Assembly: GCA_009746045.1 (NCBI GenBank)
Contig: RPFO01000130.1
Location: 767,808 to 831,807, forward strand
Reading direction: 5' to 3'
Length of the DNA stretch: 64,000 nt
From: Mesostigma viride
Taxonomy: Eukaryota > Streptophyta > Mesostigmatophyceae > Mesostigmatales > Mesostigmataceae
Shown piece by piece: positions 48,050-58,771 of the stretch. Made by a program: the position numbers and the translations under genes. Position 1 is the stretch's first letter, and the number at the start of each line of letters is the position of its first letter. The notes beneath the pieces were generated by a model. That model searched no databases, was not told the DNA's origin, and saw only the letters and a list, made by a program, of their open reading frames with translations.

Positions 48050-49033
48050 CTGTTGTCTCGTTGAAAGCATTACAGGTCCAGTCGGATCCGCCACATGCAC
48101 CTGCGCGGTGGTTGCCGGTGGGGCGGGCTGACAGCACTAGAACTTATCCTTATAATGCCTGCCTGTTTCCTAGAGCATCAAATGGCAAAAAATGAAGGCA
48201 TGGTGTGCGGTCCCATGGCAGCTCATACATGTGTGCTGGCGCTAAGATATATACTGTAACGCAGAGTCCCACAGGTGCACTGCACCCCCACTGAACAAGC
48301 TAGAACGGATCCTCAGCTGGGAATGTCCTCTTTTTCTAACTGGCATTGGCTTCCAGGTTTGAAGCCCGATAAATAGGGAGAAGGGTATCCACCAATCTAG
48401 CCACTGAATCATAAACTCATGGCTTGCCTTTCCCAGGGTGCTGACCCTGGCTGGTCATGTCCAAGGAATGTCCGAGAGCCCACCAGGCAGGAAACCAAAG
48501 AGCCCAGCAACAGTTGGCTCCAAGAGGCTGCGCCTCAGGCCTATGGCTGCGACCTGAGAGGTCTTGAAGGGCTCTAAACGACCTGGAGGCATTTGAATGG
48601 CTTGAATGGCCTTCAGCAGCCTTGAGGGGCATCGAGGGGTGGGCCATCTGTTTGTTGCCCGCAGTAGCAACAAAAAGCATAACCGCACAGATATGAGCAA
48701 AACAAAATCGGAAGGTCGCAAGGGGCCCCCTCTTACTCGCCCTCCCCCGTCATGGTGCGGTGGTTAGCATCCCCAAGCAGCCGGGCAAGCCCAAACTGGA
48801 CCGCAACGAAGGATGTGTAAACCTGGGCCGCGTCACCGCGATGCCACATGCGCAAGCCACACAAACCAAGGCAACTGGACGATATCCATGCCGAGGCTGC
48901 AATCGTAAGCTACGATCCAAAACCCGAGTTCATCTGATTGCTGTTGGCCCCTCCCACTCTTTACCACTTAGGGTACTGTTTAGGGCACTGTTTAGGGCAC
49001 TGTTTCGGGTTTACTGCTGGCAACCATGCCCAT
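48050..49033. other. No gene recognised
   Basis: Downstream of the GT29 gene, which ends at 49034. A small direct repeat (GGCACTGTTTAGG-like, three to four units) lies at about 48968-49010. Otherwise nothing supported. Confidence 0.45.
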
Positions 49034-52000
49034 TCATGATAATCCCCGCATGCCCGCCCTCCTGCTGCCAAACGCCGTACCCATGTTGCCTACACCAGAC
49101 GTGACCCCCTGGGCCGGGATTGGTTTCTGCGCCCCACAGTTCCGGTTATACTCCTCGTCCCCCTCCTGGTATTCACAGATCGTGAACCGGGCCGGACCCA
49201 GCCCCGTGCCGCCAGTGCCACCAGGGTTTATGGTCCCCAGGGTGAAGCCGCGCATGCCGGCAGGACGGCCAGCCTGGCTCGGCGATGAGTAGTGCTCCAG
49301 GGAGCGCATCAGGGTGTGCTCAAGGTCCAGCGCATGGCCGCCGTACATGGACCGCCGGTTGAGCGCCCTGCACGGAGAAATAAATAATGAAAGGAGTGGT
49401 GGAATAGATAATGAAAGGCAAAGAGCCTAGCTTCCGCTGTTGTAAGGAACAAGGACAACTGTAAAGAGGTGAGGCGTCCTAGCGTGAACAAGCCTAGCGT
49501 GTCATCCAGAGAAACCGCCAAGCATTGTCAAGAGAAGATGCGGCCATGGGGTGAAGAAACACCATGCATATATAATTCATCCCAACAGGCAAAAAAACGC
49601 TTCAGAATGGAGAACGGACGCGCGCACCCCACCTGAAGTAGCGCATGTTGCCGCCGCCAAACCCGTAGATGGTCACGGCATCGCACATCTTGGCCATGAT
49701 CCAGCTGCTGATGTACCTGGTGGAGGGTCAAGGAAAAAGGAAAGGAAGGGGTGAACAGGGGGGTAAGAGCGTGGCTGGGCATGTCAGATGGTCACGGCGT
49801 CACACATCTTGGCCAGGATCCAGCGGCTGATGTACCTGGTGGAGGGTCAAGGAAAAAGGAAAGGAAGGGGTGAACAGGGGGGTAAGAGCGTGGCTGGGCA
49901 TGTCAGATGGTCACGGCGTCACACATCTTGGCCAGGATCCAGCGGCTGATGTACCTGGTGGAGGGTCAAGGAAAAAGGAAAGGAAGGGGTGAACAGGGGG
50001 GTAAGAGCGTGGCTGGGCATGTCAGATGGTCACGGCGTCACACATCTTGGCCAGGATCCAGCGGCTGATGTACCTGGTGGAGGGTCAAGGAAAAAGGAAA
50101 GGAAGGGGTGAACAGGGGGGTAAGAGCGTGGCTGGGCATGTCAGATGGTCACGGCGTCACACATCTTGGCCAGGATCCAGCGGCTGATGCAGATGGAGGG
50201 TGGAGGGCGAAAAGGCGGGAGTAGAGCAGGGGGTGGTGCCAGGGGTGGGCAGGAGAGGGGCCTTTACAGGGGGGGGGAGGATTGGAATAGAATGGGGAAT
50301 ACAGAGCACAGTACAGAGCACTACAACTTTTTCCTAATCCAACCCCCTTACAGAACCCCAGTACAGACCATCAGTGGTGGCAGATGACAGGGTGAAGTAC
50401 CCACCCGCTGGTGGGCTGTGCGTGCCCGTAGTACGTCCCCCCCGCGCAGGCCAGCCGGTCCCTGTACGCGTGCAGCAGGGTGCGCGCCTTGAGCCAGGTG
50501 GCGGGCTTCATACACACGAGCGACACGCGGCGAGCAGCGTGCGCAGCCCGTAAGTAGTTCTGGATGCGTGTGTGCAGGTCGGGGTAGCACCTGGCGGAGG
50601 GCAACGACACGCCGCCACAGGACGCACAAGCAGGCCAGCAGCAAGGCACACACGCGGGGCCAGCAGCATGGCACACATTGGTGGGAGGGGTCAGCAGCAT
50701 TGTCGTCAGAAAGCAACAAACGTGAAAAGGCTAGCTGCCCAAATCGGAGATTCCGCGGAACACAGAAAGTAAGAAAGCCTAGAAGCTACCAGCAAGAATG
50801 GCCATGAGTGCCGGTCAGGGTAACACCAGGCGGTTGCCATGTAGTAGTATTACGGCACACGGATGGAGACGACGACGTCAGCATTGCTAGTAAGACGCAT
50901 CAGCCGGTCTACATGAGGGCGCAGCAATAGGGAAGCATCAAGTCAACACCAGCGGCCAGGGGAGGAGTCAGGTAGTGGTTCACGTCCGGTCCTGGTCAGA
51001 CTGCAGCGAAGCAATGTAAGAGGGAACCAGCAAGGCAAACATAAGAGGTCACCGGTAACGTAATTGCGAAAGGGCAGCCACAAGGCAAACGTGAGGGGGC
51101 ACGTGCAAGGCAAATGCGAGGGGGCGGCCGCATGAGCATTTCAACCAGTGTGGCGGGTGCGACCAGGTTTGCCACTGGCATCCTGCAACTTGGTTTATAA
51201 AAGCTGGCTGAAGCCTGTCAATACATAGTCACCAAATGGAGGTGCTCCATCCACGTCCTGATCATGAAGGTATAGCACTGGTCATGAAGATATAGCACTG
51301 GTCATGAAGATATAGCACTGATCATGAAGGTATAGCACTGATCATGAAACTATAGCACTGATCATGAAGGTATAGCACTGATCATGAAGGTATAGCGCTG
51401 ATGATGAAGGTATAGCACTGATGATGAAGGTACAGCACTGATCATGAAGGTATAGCACTGATGATGAAGGTATAGCACTGATGATGAAGGTATAGCGCTG
51501 ATGATGAAGGTATAGCACTGATCATGAAGGTATAGCACTGATCATGAAGGTACAGCACTGATCATGAAGGTACAGCACTGATCATGAAGGTACAGCACTG
51601 ATGATGAAGGTATAGCACTGATCATGAAGGTATAGCACTGATCATGAAGGTATAGCACTGATCATGAAGATATAGCACTGATGATGAAGATATAGCACTG
51701 ATCATGAAGATGTATAAGAGCAGGTTGAGGCCATGACCGCCTGCAGGCTGTCACAAATCACCCGCATCCTGCGCGCTACCATGGTCGATGAGCTACAGTG
51801 ACCGGGGCGGGACCTTCCGTCATGACCTATAGTGACCCACCGTCGTGCTACAGTGACCCACCAATGCACTACAGTGACCCACCCGTGCGCTGCAGTGACC
51901 CACCGAGACATGAGCAGGACGACCCCCTCCTCCAACGGGCAGTCCTCCGTGCCGCACGCCAGCATACCCCGCGCCACCGCCAACCCCCTGGCCGCGCCCA

Positions 52001-53267
52001 TGACCGGCCCTAGGGACCTGGCCGTGCTGTACTGGCTGATCCACCCCCGGTTGACCATGCGGACGGTCGTCCGAGCGCCCACGAACGGCGCCAAGTCCTT
52101 ATCATTGTCCCCCGTGGTGGGCGCGCTGTTGTACCGAATGACGGCATCATGGGAGTCAATCGCGGGGCCGAAGCGGGCCTGCAGGAGCGTCGCGCTGGAC
52201 CCGACGAGCGCGCACGACTTGTACCGCCGGCTGGTGAAACGGCTCGAGTCGTCATCCTTTGCGAACATGGAGGCCACGGGGAAGTCAGCATGGGGCAACC
52301 CGCGTGCCGAGGGGAGCGGCTTGCCTGATGAGGAGGACCCCTTGGCGGCGGTGCCGGGGGGGGGGTCCTCGCAGTACTTGCGGGCTGAGTCAGCACCACC
52401 CGGTGCGTCGTCGTCCCCATCATCCCCCTCACCGGTCTCGTCGTCATCACGCGATGCCGGTGGCTTGGATTTCCGACCGGGGTTGCCCTGTGGCCTTGCT
52501 GACGGTTGCATGGACGGTTTATTGCTGAAGCCTGACATGCCGAGGCCGCCGGTCCCGAGGTTGCGCCCGCTGAGACTGCTGCTGCTGCTGCCACCCTGGG
52601 ACCATGCCTGCAGGGTGGGCTGAACTACAGCTGCTGTGGTGGCCTGCTCCATGCCCATTGCACTCATGAATTGTGTTGCTCGAAACGCGGCGTTATTTGA
52701 GTTTGGCACCAGACTAGTGGAGCTGCTGTCAGAGTCTCCCCACACGGCGTCCAATAATGCGGTGGCATCCTGGACTTGTGTGGATGGGGAGCTTCCTGCA
52801 TTCTGGGACACCCCAAATTGGGACTGCTGCAATGCCGACTCCACCTGCTGTGCCGATAGTTGGCCATGGACTTGTTGCGGCATATTCAGCAGCGAACCTG
52901 CCGCTGCCGCGGCTCTCGCGGTCACGTACACGTCGGGGTCCCTGGAACGGTCGCCTCGCGTCAGCAGCGCAGAGCCCGCCACGCTCCCACCCGCTAGTAT
53001 GTCCGACGCGGGCAAGGACGTGGACTCGAACATTGGCAACAATGCCGATACAGACTCGGCAGCAGCGCGGGTAGAAGCGATATCCATATGCTGGCGAAGC
53101 GTCCTGCTCTCCGTGAGCGGGTGGATGGAGGCGACCTGCGCATCCGTTTCATGCACCCAGTAAAAATATGCTACTCTCGCAACGGACACAACCACCAGAA
53201 CTACTATTAACGCGACATAGTCCACCCTGCATGGGCTAGCGGGGATGTTGCCTCCTTGAGGCCCCAT
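49034..53267 (-). CDS. GT29 sialyltransferase-like glycosyltransferase, four exons
   Basis: Exons: 53267-51904, 50590-50405, 49716-49633, 49367-49034 (655 codons). All three junctions are phase 2 with GT..AG sites. GT29 enzymes transfer sialic acid or related sugars from CMP donors in the Golgi. Layout: short cytosolic tail, membrane helix at about 17-38, and a long Ser/Gln/Asp-rich stem. Sialylmotif L is at about 351-397 (CALVGSSATLLQARFGPAID, SHDAVIRYNSAP). Motif S straddles exons 2 and 3 (PTSG, then C528 ten residues after G517, then YGFG). Motif VS is in exon 4 (HALDLE, the HxxxxE pattern, 556-561). The G-to-C spacing in motif S equals that of animal sialyltransferases, which supports the splice choice. 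Donor and acceptor are unknown; algal and plant homologues may use Kdo or other keto-sugars. Introns 1 and 2 hold tandem arrays. Confidence 0.88.
49785..50190 (-). repeat. 119-bp array of decoy sialylmotif-S exons
   Basis: Four tandem copies (units starting about 49785, 49904, 50023 and 50142) lie in GT29 intron 2, upstream of the true exon 3. Each repeats the pyrimidine-rich tract, the acceptor CACCAG and the first 50 or so coding bases (YISRWILAKMCDAVTI). A stop follows at once (ATC TGA) where the true exon continues IYGFGGGN. The first decoy met by the spliceosome (about 50190) lacks the CACCAG acceptor. Confidence 0.92.
51270..51712. repeat. 20-bp minisatellite in GT29 intron 1
   Basis: About 22 units of GGTATAGCACTGATCATGAA with variants at three positions (GATGATG, GGTACAGC, AGATATAG). 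A second small array, an 18-bp TGACCCAC-type repeat, spans 51830-51903 and abuts the exon 1 donor at 51904. Confidence 0.9.
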
Positions 53268-54965
53268 TTGCCCAAGTTATCCGTTTCACAATGGGCGTGC
53301 CCCAAACCCGAATGCGTGCGGTTTACCAGGCAGCATGCTCTGAAAAAGAGTCATTTGTAAACAACAAGCGGGTCCTCTGCTTGATAACGACATTTACAGA
53401 CGAATGGAGGAACGTTCCAGACAATGCTGCTACTTATATGCAACGCCCATTCTTCCTATGACGCCATAGCCATATCATGGTTGCCGTATATGGCTAGCTG
53501 CCCAAAAACTGGCAGAGGTTGCCCTTGTTGGTGGTGTTAGAATAAGAGATCGTGGGACACGTGGCGTTCCTATGTTTGCCGTCAGTGGCGTCCGGCATAG
53601 CGTGCGAGGGGTTTGCCAACGAAGCCATGGCTTCATCAGCAAGTTGGTGCAGGGCCGCGGACGCTTGTGATTGTTGGGATGAATCGTATTCCGCCATATC
53701 GAGCTGAAAACAGAGGGATATTTGCTGGTCAGGGTGGTGCCGATATCTTCGGAAATCTTGGGCGATAGCTGCAGAAAATTATATCAGCGTGTTCGTCATC
53801 AAAAGACGAGTCTAATGCAACCAACCCGATGAAATTTCATGGCCAGAGTCGAAAGTAATGAGCATTCTCGTATATTTCAGTTTGTCACCGCATTTTGTAC
53901 GACCGCGAATCATACTCTCGCTTGTCAAGTTGATATTTTAAAATCAAATTTCACACAGCTTGCTGTTAGCATGTATATGAAATATAATTAAGGTGACGGT
54001 CCCGGCGCGAATTTTTTGCGCCGAAAAATTTCGTGGTACCCGTCCGTACCGTGAAAAAATGGTGCACGGTGCGCGCACCCCTACTGGAGCTGGCCATGGC
54101 GACGTGCTTTCAGGCAGACTAGAAAAAGATAGCTCACGGAATGCAGAGAAATTGTGCGAATCTGAAAGACAATGAGTTTGTGCGATTTTCACTGTCGATT
54201 ATTTATTGATGACCATCGCCACGGGGGTCCAATCTTAAGTTTTCGTCAAGAGCAATAAATTAGAATGCACGCTGGTGGCGGTGATTGTTAGGTTTTGTGG
54301 GCTTCAATTCGCGTCAAGGATGCGTTGACATTGTTATTAGTAAATTTTAAATATATGTCCATTGGTCTTATCGTAGTATAGAGCTTTGACATGGCTCTGT
54401 ATATAGGTTTATAGCTGGGCGTTTGCTTTGGTTTGAGTGATTTCACTCTGCTGTAAGTAATTATATTTTTAATATATATATATAATGGCTGGGTTTCGGC
54501 AGGATTTCCGTCATTATTGGTCAGACACTTTCCCGGCTCGCGGGATGCGCGGCTTAATCCACGGAAGGTTGTTCCTTCTTGCGCCGTTGGGCGAAGGACA
54601 ATGCCGTTAATGATACGATCGTGTGATCAGCATCGCCCCATTAATGTTTCGCTTCCTTAATTGAAAGGTTAGCAACGCAAGCTTTCGGCTTCTTTCCCTA
54701 CATTTAGCGCCAGGTAGCATGCCATTCCGTGCTGCGCATCGCCAGCTTCCTGGCACCTTTTTGTGTTTTTTATCCACGTTGCATGATGGCTGCGCGACGT
54801 GTCAAAGCGTGAGCCGTGGTGTGTCGTTAACTTGTCAGGGATTTGTTGAGTGGTTTCTCGGAAGGATTTTGGTGATAGCACTCAGTTTTATGTGAATATT
54901 GACGCAGCCTTTCTTAGCAGCGGCTTCAAATGTTGTGGTTGGAGGCTCACAAGCTTGAGGTTGTT
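53268..54965. other. No gene recognised; region upstream of GT29
   Basis: Presumed 5' region of the GT29 gene, turning AT-rich beyond 53760. A 67-codon ORF (53494-53697, minus) is discussed under rejected items. Inverted pairs near 54005-54030 (GCGCGAATTTTTTGCGCC) and a (TA)n run near 54473 are visible. Confidence 0.4.
53766..53812 (-). promoter_or_regulatory. Leader/promoter-like block shared with family b
   Basis: On the minus strand this reads TCGTCTTTTGATGACGAACA, then CGCTGATATAATTTTCTGCA. It closely matches the 5' leader of family b at 58409-58455 (TCGTCTTTCTAAGACGCACA, then TGCTGATATAATTTTCCGAC). It lies about 500 bp upstream of the GT29 start. It could be a captured element leader or a common core promoter. 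Function not shown. Confidence 0.4.
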
Positions 54966-55690
54966 TCCTAGGGGAGCTGTCTGGCGTGCTTCCCGTATCA
55001 AAGAGACAACCAGCGCGGGCCAGAAATCGGGAGAATCCGGACCATGGTAGCTCGAGCCTGCCGTTATCTTTTCCGCGTTTTCGAGTCGTTCAGGATGATG
55101 AAGATGAATGGTGATGGAAATGTGTATCCTTGTGCATTGAAATTATGGCTGGCTTACGTGTGGAGCGACTAGATGACCTAGACGGTGGGGCCGGAAACAG
55201 CATGCTTGATCAGGGCGTGTGTTTCGAGCCTAACTGGCCGGGAGTGTCTAGTGGTGAGCACCATTGCTGCGATCGCTCTCCCACCATTTACGAGGAAATA
55301 CCCGCAAATGGAAAACCACTGAAAAGGTCTAGCTAGTCAGTATGTTTGCACACGTGCGGGCGCTTCCCCACGGGGGGGGGGGGCTCGTTGTCCTCTATAT
55401 GACCTGGGCCCACTTGGCCTTGTCCATCGACTTTTTCCAAATCACGGAGAGGCCTAGGCCCCCCATGTCCTCTACTTGCTGTTCTTTGAAGGTGCGGGCC
55501 TTGCGGCGTCTAGCATCACGGGGCCCGGCCCACGTCAGGAGGTGCCGGCCAGGCTGAGCTGGGCGCAGTCCCGCGGGGGGGCCACGTGAGGTGTCTACCT
55601 GGTTGGTGCGAGCTAGGTGCCCTACGAGCTGAGTGCAGGCGCCGCTGCTGGATCGAGATATATTGTTTCCGGCTAGTAGATGCCATGGGG
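54966..55690 (-). mobile_element. LINE C-terminal fragment (minus)
   Basis: Minus-strand LINE sequence: LVGHLARTNQVDTSRGPPAG, RRRKARTFKEQQVEDMGGLG, WKKSMDKAKWAQ, then part of the 3' UTR, interrupted by an 's' copy at 54999-55339. No hairpin or tail follows, so its 3' end is missing, which is unusual for LINEs. It stands head to head with the plus-strand fragment starting at 55693. Confidence 0.8.
54999..55339 (-). mobile_element. 's' element, 341 bp
   Basis: Minus-strand copy nearly co-linear with 46339-46691. Its conserved end is at 54999. Only a 4-bp duplication (GTAT) is visible. The interrupted LINE word is TTCCCGT/GTTTGCACAC, seen uninterrupted at 31168-31187. Confidence 0.8.
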
Positions 55691-55692
55691 GG

Positions 55693-56378
55693 CGTTCCAT
55701 TTTCAGAGTAGGATATGCTGCTCATGTCCACAATGAGGACCTGTACCAGGGCATGCCCTATATCAAAGAGACAACCAGCGCAGGCCAGAAATCGGGAGAA
55801 TCCGGACCATGGTAGCTCGAGCCTGCCGTTATCTTTTCCGCGTTTTTGCCCTATATCACCAGCACCATTAAGCAACGACGCCTGCAGCTAGTAGGGCACT
55901 TAGCTCGCACCAACCAGGTAGACACCTCACGTGGCCCCCCCGCAGGACTGCGACCAGCCCAGCCTGGCCGGCACCTCCTGACGTGGGCTGGGCCCAGTGA
56001 TGTTAGACGCCGCAAGGCCCGCACCTTCAAAGCACAGCTAGTCGAGGACATGGGGGGCCTAGGCCTCTCCGTGATTTGGAAGAAGATGATGGACAAGGCC
56101 AAGTGGGCCCAGGTCATAGAGGACAACGAGCGCCCCCCAGTGGGGAAGCGCCCGCGCGTGCAATCCCGTGGGAGGCACGCCAGATAGCTCCCCTAGGGCA
56201 GCGTGCGGCTGCCTAGATAGATGTTGTAGTTAGAATGCTGTTAGATAGATGTAGTATGTAGCCGATAGATTAGACCGGTAGGACTGTTTGCACCCATCCA
56301 TCCATCCATCGGGGTTAATGCTCCGTGACTCCCCAACGGGAGCACGAGTCTAATTAATTAATTAATTAATTAATTAAT
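55693..56378 (+). mobile_element. LINE 3' fragment (plus) with tail
   Basis: It begins in FRVGYAAHVHNEDLYQGMPY, is interrupted by an 81-bp 's' copy (55766-55846), then continues MPYITSTIKQRRLQLVGHLA to EDNERPPVGKRPRVQSRG and a stop at 56187. The LINE 3' UTR, hairpin (about 56328-56341) and (TTAA)n tail to 56378 follow. This is the most complete LINE C terminus in the window. Confidence 0.88.
55766..55846 (-). mobile_element. 's' element, 81 bp, 12-bp TSD
   Basis: TSD TGCCCTATATCA at 55754-55765 and 55847-55858. Removing insert and one TSD restores the LINE reading GMPYITSTIKQ. Confidence 0.88.
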
Positions 56379-56549
56379 GGGGGGCCTAGGCCTCTCCGTG
56401 ATTTGGAAGAAGATGATGGACAAGACCAAGTGGGCCCAGGTCATAGAGGACAACGAGCCCCCCCCTGTGGGGAAGCGCCCGCGTGTGCAAACCCGCGGGA
56501 GGCACGCCAGACAGCTCCCCTAGGGTAGCGTGATGCTGTTTAGATCGAT
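56379..56549 (+). mobile_element. LINE 3' UTR fragment, left part
   Basis: A second LINE fragment starts right after the tail of the previous one (GGGGGGCCTAGGCCTCTCCG, VIWKKMMDKTKWAQVIEDN). It runs to 56549, where family b is inserted, and resumes at 58561-58765 (GATAGATTAGACCGGTAGGA, hairpin, mixed TTAA/CTTA tail). Confidence 0.85.
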
Positions 56550-56559
56550 GTTTGTAGTT

Positions 56560-58550
56560 GAATTGAATTGAATTGAATTGTAACATAACTCCGTTGGGAG
56601 TATATGTAGCACATAGCCCTTGAGAGGGGGCATATGGCCTATCATACATCCTAAGCTACTTCCTGCAAGGGTGGGGATGTAAAGGACCCTTGCTCTAGGT
56701 GCACCAGGGCACGTGCATCCCCATGATCTTCAAGCTATGCCCAGCGAAGGGGGAGCCTGTCATGGGGGGGAAGATCAGCATAGCTATACAAAGGCTAAAG
56801 CGTGGCTCTCAGCAGAGAGTTACTCCCTGCATGGGCACAACATAACTAAATAAAGCTAGGCATCATCTGGAGTGTGGCTCATCATAGGCACACATGTACA
56901 TGATTAAATAAAGCGTGTGGCTTAGCTGGGATAGTGCCTCTAGGAGGCGTACATGTACATGGCCACGGTCTATCTATTCTACACTACTACTGCTGTATTC
57001 CCCTAAGCTGGGGCGTCTGGAGTCGCTGGGGCCGCGGGGGTCGCCTGCCAGGGCTTGTGGCCGACGTAGATGGCCGCCCCCTTCCAATACACCGGCTGGC
57101 CCGCCTTGGTCTGCCGGAGCTGGAGGTAGGTCGGCCATAGCGCCCGTCGCCGTTGTTGCTGCGCCAGGGTCAGGTCGTCGTCAAGGGTGAAGAGAGTCTT
57201 CTCGAGCCGCTTGCGGCGTCTGAGAAAAGAAATCTTGTCCGCCGGGGTCTTAAAGGTGAGAAGGAGCGGGGGCGGCCCTGCCTTACCCCGCGCGCGGGGA
57301 AGGCGGTGGGCGGCCAGCTTGATCTCACCAGTAAGGCCCATGCGATCAAGGATTTCTCTCTCAAAAGCACGCGCAAGCTTCTCGGAATTCTCACCTTCCT
57401 CCATCTTGAGATTCTTGACAATGACGTTAAGGCTGCGCTTGGCGAGCTCGGCCTCCTCGCGGAGGTCAAGCGTCTGCCGTTGGAGCTGGGCTGCGACGGC
57501 GGAGGTGGTGGAGGTGGTGTGTTGCTTAAGCATGTCCGCCCAGGTGGTGATGGGAGGAGCATCGCCGACCAGGCCAGCCGGGGCTGGCTTGGCGGCAATG
57601 TCCTTCACCGCCTGGGCGGTGAGGCCTGCGGTGTTCTGCAGAACCTCGATAGCGATGGCGTTATCCTTAAGACGCTGGTCGATGTCGCGGAGCTGGGCGG
57701 TGATGGAGTCGGTGGAGGCGGAGGGGGGGGGGTGGAGGCGAGGAGGGTGGCGGTGGCGGTGGGGATGGTGGGGAGCTCAGCAACCAGCTTGCGCACATTG
57801 ACAGCAATGGGCGAAGCGTGCTGGTAGAAGGCGTCGTGGAGGTGGCGGAGGAGGGTGGATTCGGTAACGGGGCAGGGTTGCAAAAGGTCGTCGGCCGAGC
57901 GCTTAGTGATGGTAAAGAGAGCTGCGAGCTGAAGGCGGGGGCGAGGCCAGCCGGCCATATTGGCCGAGGTAGGGGCGTCAGCTGGGCGGGTGGAAAACCG
58001 GCCGTCAGCTCCGTTGCGGAAAAGGTTTCTGGAATGGAACTGCTCGCACAGGGCCAGCAGTGAGGCGTGGGACCCGTAAAACACGAGCTCCAGTAACTTG
58101 GAGCATGACATTTCGAAAAAGGCAAGCCTGTTGGTGTCGAAGGTGGCAAAAAGCCGATCAACGTCAAAATCTCGCTCAGACCAGCCAGGTTCGTCTGAGC
58201 GACTGCGCTTGGGATCAGGCGAGGCTGAAGGCGAGGCAGGAAGCCCGGGAGGGGGCTGGGCGACTACCAGTGCGCGACTAGTGTCACTGCCGCCTGCCGG
58301 ACCTGATGGCGAAGCTGCAGCCGGAGCTGCAGACGTATTTTCATTGCCGAGCGCAGCCGTCAGGCTGCGTTGCGTCGATGGGCGTTTGCTCATCGTATAT
58401 TGCGTAATAGCGTCGGAAAATTATATCAGCATGTGCGTCTTAGAAAGACGAAGCGATTGTGATATTCACGACTAAATTCGGTGCTCAAACGTGAAAGTTA
58501 TGAGCTCCGCCGTCAGCCATGGCTACCTCGTGGCTCGTGGCTCGTGGCTC
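56560..58550 (-). mobile_element. ORF1-only LINE relative, family b, full length
   Basis: 1991 bp in minus orientation with a perfect 10-bp TSD GTTTGTAGTT (56550-56559 and 58551-58560), inserted in a LINE 3' UTR. Layout: leader with GAGCCACGAG repeats, GCCATGGCTGACGGCGGAGC and AAGACGCACATGCTGATATA; one ORF1 gene (58393-57003); a 3' UTR of about 440 bp; a CTCCCAACGGAG hairpin; and a tail of (GAATT)n units. No RT or endonuclease. Confidence 0.92.
57003..58393 (-). pseudogene. ORF1 protein of family b
   Basis: Starts at the ATG at 58393 (MSKRPSTQRSLTAALGNENT). The frame changes once inside a run of C residues (plus-strand G run at about 57721-57731). After the change it reads DSITAQLRDIDQRLKDNAIA, VKDIAAKPAPAGLVGD, TTWADMLKQHTTSTTSAVAA, LAKRSLNVIVKNLKMEEGEN, LARAFEREILDRMGLTGEIK, LTFKTPADKISFLRRRKRLE, DDDLTLAQQQRRRALWPTYL, VYWKGAAIYVGHKPW and a stop at 57003. 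The second half aligns by eye with family a ORF1 (WADML/YADLL, DDDLT.AQQQ.RR.LWP.YL, VYW.G). The N-terminal halves differ. L1 ORF1p-like RNA-binding protein. The homopolymer break may be a sequencing error. Confidence 0.85.
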
Positions 58551-58560
58551 GTTTGTAGTT

Positions 58561-58765
58561 AGTGATGCTGTTTTGATAGATGTTGTAGGTAGCTGATGTA
58601 GATAGATTAGACCGGTAGGACTGTACTACATGTTTGCACCCATCCATCCATCCATCGGGGTTAATGCTCCGTGACTCCCATGCAACGGGAGCACGAGTCT
58701 AATTACTTACTTAATTACTTACTTACTTACTTAATTAATTAATTAATTAGTTAGTTAGTTAATTA
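58561..58765 (+). mobile_element. LINE 3' UTR fragment, right part with tail
   Basis: Continuation of 56379-56549 beyond family b. The hairpin has a small insertion (GACTCCCATGCAACGGGAGC). The tail is a mixture of TAAT, TACT and TAGT units, unlike the pure TTAA tails elsewhere. Confidence 0.8.
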
Positions 58766-58771
58766 ATATGG

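Noticed and set aside
53494-53697. 67-codon minus ORF (MAEYDSSQQSQASAALHQLA) upstream of GT29
   Set aside because: Plausible composition and a leader-like block upstream, but it stops before GT29 and I see no good donor to join it. It may be an upstream ORF; not claimed.
54966-56378. Classic twin-priming 5' inversion
   Set aside because: The two arms cover the same LINE segment rather than adjacent ones, which twin priming does not produce.
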